A DNA stretch of 5,941 nt from Treponema sp. (lineage in GTDB: Bacteria > Spirochaetota > Spirochaetia > Treponematales > Treponemataceae). The notes beneath the pieces are model-generated. The model made no database searches. It saw only the letters and a program-made list of their open reading frames with translations, and had not been told where the DNA came from. Position numbers and translations under genes: made by a program. Within the stretch, counting starts at the first letter, position 1. Each line of letters opens with the position of its first letter. Shown here in pieces: positions 1-5,890 of this stretch. Location of the stretch: assembly GCA_017613485.1 (NCBI GenBank), contig JAGADS010000029.1, positions 1 through 5,941 of the forward strand. The letters run 5' to 3'.

Positions 1-150
1 ATTAAATGCTTTAAAACAAATCGATTTCTCAGAATATTCAAGCAAAAAGAATTTAACCATTTCGAACAGGCAGTTTTTATGCAATAAAAATCAAATTTGC
101 CTCGAAAAGGTTTTAAAAAGCCTATAATGCGGAAGCCCTGTTTCGTCATA
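1..150. other. AT-rich intergenic leader with small dyads
   Basis: This stretch is clearly more AT-rich than the genes and I assign no gene to it. Two reading frames happen to be open: plus frame 2 runs from the window edge to a TAA at 125-127 (41 codons), and the minus strand is open from 179 to the edge with an ATG at 147-149. Neither gives a recognisable protein, but the first could be the tail of a gene lying to the left. Dyads are present: TTTTTAT (74-80) pairs with ATAAAAA (84-90), flanked by AGGCA (68-72) and TGCCT (98-102), and 108-123 is a nearly perfect 16-bp palindrome. A TATAAT at 123-128 follows but lacks a convincing -35 box. Confidence 0.5.
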
Positions 151-179
151 TTGAAAAAATTGCATAGATTTTGTATAAT
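151..179 (+). promoter_or_regulatory. sigma70-type promoter of the phosphate operon
   Basis: TTGAAA (151-156) and TATAAT (174-179) are separated by 17 bp, matching 11 of 12 consensus positions at the ideal spacing. The expected transcription start, about 7 bp past the -10 box, is near 186-187, only 2-3 nt before the ATG at 189. No Shine-Dalgarno sequence precedes that ATG, so the transcript should be leaderless or nearly so. The -10 box also overlaps the alternative TTG start at 171, which this promoter could not transcribe. Confidence 0.75.
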
Positions 180-188
180 TCAGTTGAT

Positions 189-1841
189 ATGAACATTATT
201 GCAACAGTCCTTCAGCTGGTGGGAAGTCTTGCCTTTTTGCTCTTTGGCATGAAAATGCTAAGTGACGGTATTCAGAAGAGTGCCGGTTCAAGGTTACAGG
301 CTGCCCTTGGTTTTATGACCGGTAACCGTATGCTGGCCTTTATAACTGGTCTGGTGCTCACGTTCATAATTCAGTCTTCCGGTGCCACAACAGCCATGGA
401 AGTAAGCTTTGTTAACGCAGGCCTTATGACTGTAAAGCAGTCTGTCGGCGTAACTCTGGGTGCAAATGTCGGTACAACAATCACTGCATGGCTTGTCGTC
501 TTCTTCGGATTCAACTTTAAGATTTCTACTTTTGCAATTCCCATCTTCGGTTTCGGATATATAATCACTTTATTCAAGAAATGGAGAAAACAGGCTTTGG
601 GCGAGGCCATAATGGGTTTCGGAATGCTCTTTATAGGCCTGAGCTGGCTTTCCGATACAATTGATCCAGACAACGGCACGCTCAATTTCCTGAGGCATTT
701 TGCTGACTTTGGGGCATGGAGCATTTTAATCGGCATTATCGTCGGTATGCTGATTACCGCATTGATTCACTCATCCTCAGCGGAAAGTGCAATTGTCATC
801 ACGATGGCATACAACAAGCTGATTCCCTGGGAATTTGCCGCAGCCCTTGTCATAGGCAGCAACATCGGCTCTACGATTGACGCTGTTCTTGCTTCTCTAA
901 GGTCTTCTGCAAATGCAAAGCGGACGGCTCTTGTTCATGTCATGTTCAACGTGGCTGTGGTTCTTCTAGTATGTGTGTTCTTCAATCCATTCCTGAATCT
1001 TATCGATTTGATTGTACCGGGAACTCCAGAGGCTAACATCACGTATCATATTGCGGCACTCCATACTGTGCTCAAAACCATAGCGGCCTTCCTGTGTCTT
1101 CCGTTTACCGGACAGATTGCATGGCTTACCGAGAAACTGATTCACGAGAAACCAGATGAGATGCCCACTGAGTATGTATTTGAATTCAATGAGACCGGTG
1201 GACGCGAGAATGCAACATCATACATTGTCCGTGTTGAAAAAGAAATCCAGGATATGACCGTCCTTGTTACAAAAATGTTTGAGGGTGTTTCTGAAGGATT
1301 TAAGAACCGCGATGACAGTTTTATAGAGAACAACATGGAGGAGCTTACACGTCAGGAAGATTACGCGGATCAGATGAAGGAGCAGATTACAAAATATCTG
1401 ATCAGCTGCTCACACCTGCCATTGAGTACACAGCAGTTGGGAAGCCTTAGCATCATGCAGCAGATTGTCGATGAGCTTGAGGAAATGACTGACGACTGCT
1501 ACAACGTGGCAATGCTTCTTAAAAAATCAATTGAGAACAAGATGGAATTTGCACAGGAAGACATGGATCGTCTTGAGCCATATCTTGATCTTGCACGACA
1601 GAGCATGTATTTTGTAAGCACGAACATAAATCAGCATCTGGACAAGGACAAGCTTTTGATTGCAAAGGAAATTGAGGCACAGATTGATGTGTTCCGGCAT
1701 AACCTTAAGCGTGTTGCACGAAAGCGTCTTGAGGCTGGTGCCAATGTAAAGACGGAGCTTCTTTATATCGACATCGTTCGTAAGATAGAAAAATTTGGAG
1801 ACAGGGCATACAGCATTGCAAACTCTCTGTCGGAGTTCTAA
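189..1841 (+). CDS. Na+/phosphate cotransporter family protein with C-terminal PhoU-like domain
   Basis: Predicted inner-membrane Na+-coupled phosphate importer of the NptA/SLC34-like family, about 550 aa, the usual length for the PhoU-fused bacterial form. Numbered from the ATG at 189, residues 1-310 are hydrophobic with the duplicated family layout. Repeat one has QSSGATT (62-68) and GANVGTT (92-97 region). Repeat two has HSSSAES (194-200) and GSNIGST (223-229). From about residue 345 to the end it is charged and helical, resembling PhoU. The ATG at 189 is preferred to the in-frame TTG at 171 because the TTG overlaps the -10 box and because family members begin close to this Met. The second-repeat motif begins with His where Gln is usual in the family as I recall it. 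It heads an operon with the lipoprotein 23 bp downstream. The family call is firm. Phosphate as substrate is inferred from the family. Confidence 0.92.
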   Translation: MNIIATVLQLVGSLAFLLFGMKMLSDGIQKSAGSRLQAALGFMTGNRMLAFITGLVLTFIIQSSGATTAMEVSFVNAGLMTVKQSVGVTLGANVGTTITAWLVVFFGFNFKISTFAIPIFGFGYIITLFKKWRKQALGEAIMGFGMLFIGLSWLSDTIDPDNGTLNFLRHFADFGAWSILIGIIVGMLITALIHSSSAESAIVITMAYNKLIPWEFAAALVIGSNIGSTIDAVLASLRSSANAKRTALVHVMFNVAVVLLVCVFFNPFLNLIDLIVPGTPEANITYHIAALHTVLKTIAAFLCLPFTGQIAWLTEKLIHEKPDEMPTEYVFEFNETGGRENATSYIVRVEKEIQDMTVLVTKMFEGVSEGFKNRDDSFIENNMEELTRQEDYADQMKEQITKYLISCSHLPLSTQQLGSLSIMQQIVDELEEMTDDCYNVAMLLKKSIENKMEFAQEDMDRLEPYLDLARQSMYFVSTNINQHLDKDKLLIAKEIEAQIDVFRHNLKRVARKRLEAGANVKTELLYIDIVRKIEKFGDRAYSIANSLSEF

Positions 1842-1852
1842 TAAAAAAACAT

Positions 1853-1861
1853 GGTGGTGGG
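1853..1861 (+). promoter_or_regulatory. G-rich ribosome binding site of the first lipoprotein gene
   Basis: GGTGGTGGG lies 3 nt ahead of the ATG at 1865 and its GGTGG part is an imperfect Shine-Dalgarno. A tiny reading frame, ATG at 1851 followed by four codons and TGA at 1866-1868, overlaps both this site and the lipoprotein start (ATGA). It may couple translation to the upstream gene or be coincidence. Confidence 0.4.
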
Positions 1862-1864
1862 AAA

Positions 1865-2611
1865 ATGAAAAAAATACTTATGGCTGCTCTTGCGGCACTT
1901 ATGATTCTGTCTGTTTTGGGATGTTCAAAGAAAAAAGAAAAGAAAACAAATACTGTGTCTTCTGGCTCTAGTCAGTCTGCAAGCAATAATTCTGACGGGG
2001 AGGAAGTGATCAACTGGACTAACGAGGACGGTGTAATCTGTGTTCTTTTTGGTTACGGCTTTAACAGCGATGAATCTTATACAGATGTTTTAAATCATCT
2101 TTCTTCTGTATATGGACTTGATGAGAACGGAGGGCTTTTGTATCCTGTCCGTTTTCCTGATGACTTGAAAAATAAAATCGGAAATCTTTATTCTTATTTA
2201 AGCGATGTGAATATACGCGGACTTATTCTGCTTGGTGCTCCAGAAGGAACTCATCTTCAGCTTTTAAAATTTCAAAATGAAGACGGCGAAAGGGATATCC
2301 CGATATTCTCTTTTTTCCCGCAGGATGATGCTCTAGGGCAGGAATGTACGTGCGACTTTGTCCTTGAGTATGAGAGAAATGCACAGGAACAGGCTGATTC
2401 CACCGAGGTAGAGAACAAAATCGACAAAGATGCAGAGGACATTGCATTAAGGGCAGTAAAGTACATGGCATTGCTTAACGGACCTCTTCCCATGAATGAC
2501 AAGCTTCGTGAGCATATTCAGAATATTGCAGGAGAAGCAGTCATAAAGCGTTATGTAGACCACGATACAGGTATTCAGTCAATGAATCATTATGTGCTGG
2601 AGAAAAAATAG
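1865..2611 (+). CDS. lipoprotein of unknown function, second gene of the phosphate operon
   Basis: Predicted exported lipoprotein of 248 aa. Residues 1-19 form a signal peptide (MKK, then a hydrophobic stretch) ending in a lipobox, SVLGC, with lipidation expected at Cys20. A Lys-rich and then Ser/Asn-rich linker (21-48) should tether the body away from the membrane. The body (50-170) alternates predicted strands and helices: VICVLFGYGF near 57-66, RGLILLGAPEGTH near 118-130 and IPIFSFF near 145-151. This looks like a Rossmann-like or periplasmic-binding-protein-like half, loosely reminiscent of DUF3798 lipoproteins, but I cannot assign a family. The tail (185-248) is helical and charged. Cysteines at 161 and 163 could form or exchange a disulfide. 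Lying between a phosphate transporter and a phosphoesterase, it might bind a phosphate compound or tune uptake. That is inferred from position only. Confidence 0.8.
   Translation: MKKILMAALAALMILSVLGCSKKKEKKTNTVSSGSSQSASNNSDGEEVINWTNEDGVICVLFGYGFNSDESYTDVLNHLSSVYGLDENGGLLYPVRFPDDLKNKIGNLYSYLSDVNIRGLILLGAPEGTHLQLLKFQNEDGERDIPIFSFFPQDDALGQECTCDFVLEYERNAQEQADSTEVENKIDKDAEDIALRAVKYMALLNGPLPMNDKLREHIQNIAGEAVIKRYVDHDTGIQSMNHYVLEKK
2599..2602 (+). promoter_or_regulatory. ribosome binding site supporting the GTG start at 2611
   Basis: GGAG ends 8 nt before GTG 2611, good spacing for initiation there, and only 14 nt from the competing ATG at 2617 would be too far. The GTG shares its first base with the upstream TAG stop (TAGTG), an arrangement that favours translational coupling. 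Confidence 0.5.
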
Positions 2612-3315
2612 TGGGGATGCGCAATACTTTTGAGCAGCATCAGTGCGGTATTTTAGGTTCAGAGGAAGCTGTCCTGTCCCTTGCACAAAAAGATGAGGCG
2701 AATGTGCTTGTCATAGCAGACTCTCACGGCAACACTCCCCGGTTCAAGTCGATTATAGAGCAGTGGGGCTCTGATTCGGATGCCCTGTTTTTCTGCGGCG
2801 ATGGAATCAAGGATCTTTGTGCGGTAATCGGAAATGCAGTTGAAGATGAAACCTTTGCCAACTGTGTGCCTCCTGTCATAGCGTTTGTGATGGGAAACAA
2901 TGATTTTGACAGTTTTGTCGCAGTTAATCCGCTCAGGAAAAAAGATGAGTCAGCTCCATATTATGTGGAGATTAAAGTGCCTGCGTCTGTGTGCATCAAT
3001 GTATCCGGCATGAATGTATTTATTTCACACGGACATCATTACGGTGTGTACGGAGGTCCGGCCGCATTGTGTCAGGCTGCATCAGAAAACGGTGCCAAAG
3101 CTGCATTCTACGGGCATACCCATGTGGCGGATGCATGTTACATCGATGATGTGTACGCCGTAAATCCCGGAAGCTGCTCTCTTGCAAGAATGGGACAGCC
3201 ACCGAGTTTTGCAAGGCTGTTTATTGCCAAGGGAAGAAAGATTCCGTTCTGTACTTTCTTTAAGTATCAGTCTGATCGTTCTGTTCCCTATAAGCCTCTG
3301 GTTTCCCTCTGGTGA
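2611..3315 (+). CDS. YfcE/MJ0936-type metallophosphoesterase
   Basis: Predicted cytoplasmic, metal-dependent phosphodiesterase/phosphatase of 234 aa in the calcineurin-like superfamily. All expected metal-ligand motifs are present in order: DSH (Asp37, His39), GD (Asp64), GNND (Asn96, Asp98), HGH (His140, His142) and GHTH (His169, His171), followed by the NPGS motif (185-188) typical of the YfcE branch. Physiological substrates of this branch are poorly defined. Members cleave model phosphodiesters in vitro. The core starts near residue 31, so this protein carries about 30 extra N-terminal residues compared with compact YfcE proteins. An internal in-frame GTG at 2704 with GAGG 5 nt ahead would give the compact form. 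The start overlaps the lipoprotein stop by 1 bp, so it is the third operon gene. No terminator follows it. Family confidence is high and the start is uncertain. Confidence 0.9.
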   Translation: MGMRNTFEQHQCGILGSEEAVLSLAQKDEANVLVIADSHGNTPRFKSIIEQWGSDSDALFFCGDGIKDLCAVIGNAVEDETFANCVPPVIAFVMGNNDFDSFVAVNPLRKKDESAPYYVEIKVPASVCINVSGMNVFISHGHHYGVYGGPAALCQAASENGAKAAFYGHTHVADACYIDDVYAVNPGSCSLARMGQPPSFARLFIAKGRKIPFCTFFKYQSDRSVPYKPLVSLW

Positions 3316-3318
3316 ATG

Positions 3319-4800
3319 TCATCCGATAAGAGGTTTGTTTCTCTTGCTTACCGGCTCACATGTCACGTCTACTCCAAGTTTCTTGAAAATCTTCCGGTCA
3401 ACCTCACTCAGCATTACGGTTGTATGAACCTGACATCCTGCCAGATCTGGAAGATGCTCCAGTGCCTTCTTGCAGTTCTCGTCGCTTAACGAAAGCATGG
3501 CAAGGGCAACAAGGACCTCGTCGGTGTGGAGGCGCGGGTTTTTTCCACGGAGATAGGACACCTTCATGTTCTGTATCGGTTCTATCATGCGGGAAGGAAT
3601 GAGCTTTACGCTGTGGTCGATTCCGGCAAGATGCTTTATTGCATGTATTATGAGGGCGGCACTTGTTCCCAGCAGGTCTGATGTTTCTGATGTTACGATT
3701 GTTCCGTCGTTCAGTTCCATTGCAGAGCAGGGGAGGCCTGATTTTGCACCGCGTTCCTTTGCGGCAACAGTTACCTTTCTGTCCTCGGTTGAAATCTTTG
3801 CCTGCTTCATCAATAGCTCGATTTTATTGACTTCGCTTTCGTCTGCTTTTCCCTCAGCAAGTGAATTGAGCGTGTTGTAATAGCGCCTGATTATTTCCTG
3901 CTTGGATGCATTGCAGCATGCCTCATCATCAACAATACAGTAACCTGCCATGTTAACGCCCATGTCTGTGGGAGACTTGTAGGGATTCTCGCCGTAGATT
4001 CCCTCGAAGATTGCATTTAGAACAGGGAAGATTTCTATGTCACGGTTGTAGTTTACGGTCGTCTCTCCATAGGCATCAAGATGGAACGGGTCAATCATGT
4101 TCACGTCGTTCAGGTCTGCGGTGGCTGCCTCGTATGCAAGGTTTACAGGATGCTTTAACGGAAGGTTCCAGATGGGGAATGTCTCGTATTTTGCATATCC
4201 TGCCTTTATGCCCCTTTTGTTCTCATGGTAGAGCTGACTCAGGCATGTTGCCATTTTTCCGCTTCCAGGGCCTGGGGCTGTTACAACTACAAGCGGACGA
4301 GTTGTCTCGATATAGTCGTTTTTACCAAAGCCATCATCACTGTCAATCAGTGCCACATTTGAAGGATATCCTTCTATTGTGTAATGGTAGTAGGTCTTGA
4401 CGTTCATCTTCTTGAGTCTTGAACGGAATGCCTTTGCCGCTTCCTGACCCTTGTAATGCGTGATGACTACGCTTCCCACCATGAGGCCACGGCTCTGAAA
4501 CTCGTCCCTCAGGCGAAGCACGTCCTTGTCGTAGGTGATGCCCAGGTCTCCGCGTATTTTGTTTTTCTCGATGTCAACGGCAGAGATGACAATGATTATC
4601 TCCGCATAGTCTGCCAGCTGCATGAGCATCTTGAGCTTTGAGTCAGGCTGAAACCCCGGCAACACACGCGAGGCATGATAGTCGTCAAACAGCTTGCCGC
4701 CGAATTCCAGATACAGCTTATCACCGAATTTAGCGATACGCTCCTTGATGTGTTCAGATTGAATTTTAAGGTATTTGTCGTTATCGAATCCCGTTTTCAT
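3319..4800 (-). CDS. DUF1846 family protein
   Basis: A 493-aa protein of the conserved, largely uncharacterised DUF1846 family, full length for that family. No signal peptide or membrane segment is visible, so it should be cytoplasmic. Near the N-terminus it has LYLEFGGKLFDDYHASRVLPGF (split near residues 29-50), then a Rossmann-like strand, EIIIVISAVDIEKNK (67-81). At 172-182 is VVTAPGPGSGK, a glycine-rich P-loop-like turn that deviates from a canonical Walker A (Pro at 176 and Met after the Lys). Further blocks are FPIWNLPLKHPVN (208-220), NMIDPFHLDAYG (234-245) and SPTDMGVNMAGYC (276-288). The blocks match my memory of the family closely, which also fixes the ATG at 4800 as the start. The activity is unknown. 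A nucleotide- or phosphate-binding role is suggested only by the glycine-rich motif. It is convergent with the phosphoesterase, 3 bp away, and divergent from the transglutaminase-like gene. Confidence 0.9.
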   Translation of the reverse strand: MKTGFDNDKYLKIQSEHIKERIAKFGDKLYLEFGGKLFDDYHASRVLPGFQPDSKLKMLMQLADYAEIIIVISAVDIEKNKIRGDLGITYDKDVLRLRDEFQSRGLMVGSVVITHYKGQEAAKAFRSRLKKMNVKTYYHYTIEGYPSNVALIDSDDGFGKNDYIETTRPLVVVTAPGPGSGKMATCLSQLYHENKRGIKAGYAKYETFPIWNLPLKHPVNLAYEAATADLNDVNMIDPFHLDAYGETTVNYNRDIEIFPVLNAIFEGIYGENPYKSPTDMGVNMAGYCIVDDEACCNASKQEIIRRYYNTLNSLAEGKADESEVNKIELLMKQAKISTEDRKVTVAAKERGAKSGLPCSAMELNDGTIVTSETSDLLGTSAALIIHAIKHLAGIDHSVKLIPSRMIEPIQNMKVSYLRGKNPRLHTDEVLVALAMLSLSDENCKKALEHLPDLAGCQVHTTVMLSEVDRKIFKKLGVDVTCEPVSKRNKPLIG

Positions 4801-4810
4801 ACGGAATTTT

Positions 4811-4839
4811 ATTATAATTCAGATTAGAAAAAATATCAA
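4811..4839 (-). promoter_or_regulatory. sigma70-type promoter of the DUF1846 gene
   Basis: On the minus strand TTGATA (4839-4834) and TATAAT (4816-4811) are 17 bp apart, matching 11 of 12 consensus positions. Only 10 nt separate the -10 box from the ATG at 4800, so the transcript should start about 3-4 nt before it. There is no Shine-Dalgarno sequence in those bases or just upstream. Confidence 0.75.
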
Positions 4840-4844
4840 CTGAT

Positions 4845-4871
4845 TTTCCAAGTATAGTAGACCTTTCCAAG
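4845..4871. repeat. 8-bp direct repeat between the divergent promoters
   Basis: TTTCCAAG occurs at 4845-4852 and again at 4864-4871, with 19 bp between copy starts, just under two helical turns. One copy lies between the two divergent -35 boxes and the other starts the spacer of the rightward promoter. This could be a tandem operator controlling one or both genes. It is short and may be chance. Confidence 0.3.
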
Positions 4872-4886
4872 GCTTAGCGGTATACT
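4858..4886 (+). promoter_or_regulatory. promoter of the transglutaminase-like lipoprotein gene
   Basis: TAGACC (4858-4863, four of six matches) and TATACT (4881-4886, five of six) have a 17-bp spacer. The -10 box ends 6 bp before the ATG, so the predicted transcription start falls on or next to the A of the ATG at 4893: a truly leaderless mRNA. AAGG at 4869-4872 is about 20 nt from the ATG, too far to act as a ribosome binding site. Confidence 0.6.
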
Positions 4887-4892
4887 CGCTTT

Positions 4893-5786
4893 ATGAAAAA
4901 GATTTATGCCTATTCTTTGTTTGTGTTGGCTTTTTTGCTTGTGTTTTCTTCTTGTGTAAGTGGTGACTATGTGGAAAAAGATTATGAAAAAAATATCCAG
5001 CTGCTGAAAAACTGTGCCCAATATTCAACAGAGGCTGTTTCTATTCAAAAACAGAATTTAATAGATGGAGAGCGTGCACAAGAAATCCGCAGTTATTTTA
5101 AGGACAATACAAATCTTGATTTAGATGCCCTTATGATATCAGAAAAAACAACATGGGAAAAAACTGTGGAGCTTGCTGTTTTTGTGGCAAAAAATATTCC
5201 GCATGATAATCAGAAAATTCAACTGGGAAAACGAAACGCAATCACACTTTGGGAATACTCACGCAATAACCCAAAAGGCTTTAACTGCCGGTATCACAGC
5301 ATTCTTTTGAGTGAGCTCCTGCTTTCGATCGGAATAAAAAACAGTTTTGTAACTTGTCATCCCTATGATCAGAATGACGGCGACTGTCACGTGGTAAATG
5401 TAGTCTGGTTGCCGGAACTGAACAAATGGGCCATGATAGACTCTGACATGCGCGAATATACAACTGACGAACATGGTACCCCGCTGTCTCTTCAGGAAAT
5501 GCGCCGCTTTATACAGCAGGACAAGTATTATACGGTAAATGCTCTTCCAGGTTTTGAGAATTCATGGCCTGGACAATCATACATGCAGGCTTACTGGGCA
5601 AAAAACCTTTACTGGTTTACTCTTTACAAGATTTATGCTTTTGATTTGGAGTATGCACGAAACCCTGACGGTACCTCTGTCTTTGCTTCAGAATACATTT
5701 GCCTTGTTCCGCCGGATTATGACGTCTCAAGCTCATTTTCCAATAACCGGAAAGTTACGAATGATGAGGTTTTCTGGGCGAAATAG
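4893..5786 (+). CDS. transglutaminase-like lipoprotein
   Basis: Predicted exported lipoprotein of 297 aa with a transglutaminase-superfamily (papain-like) domain. Residues 1-20 form the signal peptide with lipobox FSSC and lipidation at Cys21. The catalytic triad is visible: Cys132 in GFNCRYHSILLSELL, His166 in GDCHVVNVVW and Asp183 in WAMIDSDM, followed by the TDEHGTPLSLQEMR segment usual after the Asp in this group. A downstream AYWAKNLYWF (233-242) resembles a block I recall from related bacterial proteins. Members are thought to act as proteases, amidases or crosslinkers outside the cytoplasm. The substrate here is unknown, with surface protein or peptidoglycan peptide as options. The start is fixed by the signal peptide, since the next in-frame Met is at residue 81. 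It is transcribed alone, divergent from the DUF1846 gene, and appears more AT-rich than that neighbour. Confidence 0.85.
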   Translation: MKKIYAYSLFVLAFLLVFSSCVSGDYVEKDYEKNIQLLKNCAQYSTEAVSIQKQNLIDGERAQEIRSYFKDNTNLDLDALMISEKTTWEKTVELAVFVAKNIPHDNQKIQLGKRNAITLWEYSRNNPKGFNCRYHSILLSELLLSIGIKNSFVTCHPYDQNDGDCHVVNVVWLPELNKWAMIDSDMREYTTDEHGTPLSLQEMRRFIQQDKYYTVNALPGFENSWPGQSYMQAYWAKNLYWFTLYKIYAFDLEYARNPDGTSVFASEYICLVPPDYDVSSSFSNNRKVTNDEVFWAK

Positions 5787-5821
5787 CAGGGGTTGGTTCC
5801 GTATAAAATCCGCGTGTATGC

Positions 5822-5850
5822 TTGTTAAATCACCGATAATGAATTATAAT
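5822..5850 (+). promoter_or_regulatory. promoter of the truncated last gene
   Basis: TTGTTA (5822-5827) and TATAAT (5845-5850) are 17 bp apart. The transcript would start near 5857 and carry a leader of about 34 nt that includes the AGGAGG site, unlike the other promoters here. The -10 box sits in a palindromic block (AATTATAATT, 5842-5851), and a second dyad, GTAATTAC (5858-5865), covers the expected start point, so an operator is possible. Confidence 0.55.
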
Positions 5851-5876
5851 TTATGTAGTAATTACGCATTATAAAG

Positions 5877-5882
5877 AGGAGG
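5877..5882 (+). promoter_or_regulatory. consensus Shine-Dalgarno of the last gene
   Basis: AGGAGG ends 8 nt before ATG 5891. It is the only full-consensus ribosome binding site in the window and strongly supports the start of the truncated gene. Confidence 0.8.
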
Positions 5883-5890
5883 TTTGTTTT

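Noticed and set aside
2..127. Possible C-terminal end of an upstream plus-strand gene (41 open codons)
   Set aside because: The composition is as AT-rich as non-coding DNA, no family is recognised, and an open run of this length is not rare across six frames. It could be revived by sequence to the left.
123..128. Second TATAAT upstream of the transporter gene
   Set aside because: No hexamer resembling TTGACA lies at 16-18 bp upstream; the best, TCGAAA, is at 15 bp. The promoter at 151-179 is much better.
1..149. Divergent minus-strand gene starting at ATG 147-149 and leaving the window
   Set aside because: The frame is open for 49 codons, but I find no convincing promoter or ribosome binding site and the peptide is not recognisable.
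371..736. 121-codon open frame on the minus strand inside the transporter gene
   Set aside because: It lies wholly antisense to a confidently identified gene, and its protein matches no family I know; it is a coding shadow.
3295..3333. CCTCT and AGAGG inverted repeat at the convergent junction as a bidirectional terminator
   Set aside because: Only 5 bp of stem with a long loop and no proper T-tract; too weak to call.
3566..4400. Open frames of 104 and 129 codons on the plus strand inside the DUF1846 gene
   Set aside because: Both are antisense to well-conserved coding sequence, with no promoter or ribosome binding site, and read as low-complexity shadow peptides.
5539..5874. 111-codon plus-strand frame overlapping the end of the transglutaminase-like gene
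   Set aside because: Most of it is an alternative frame of a recognised gene, and it has no ribosome binding site.
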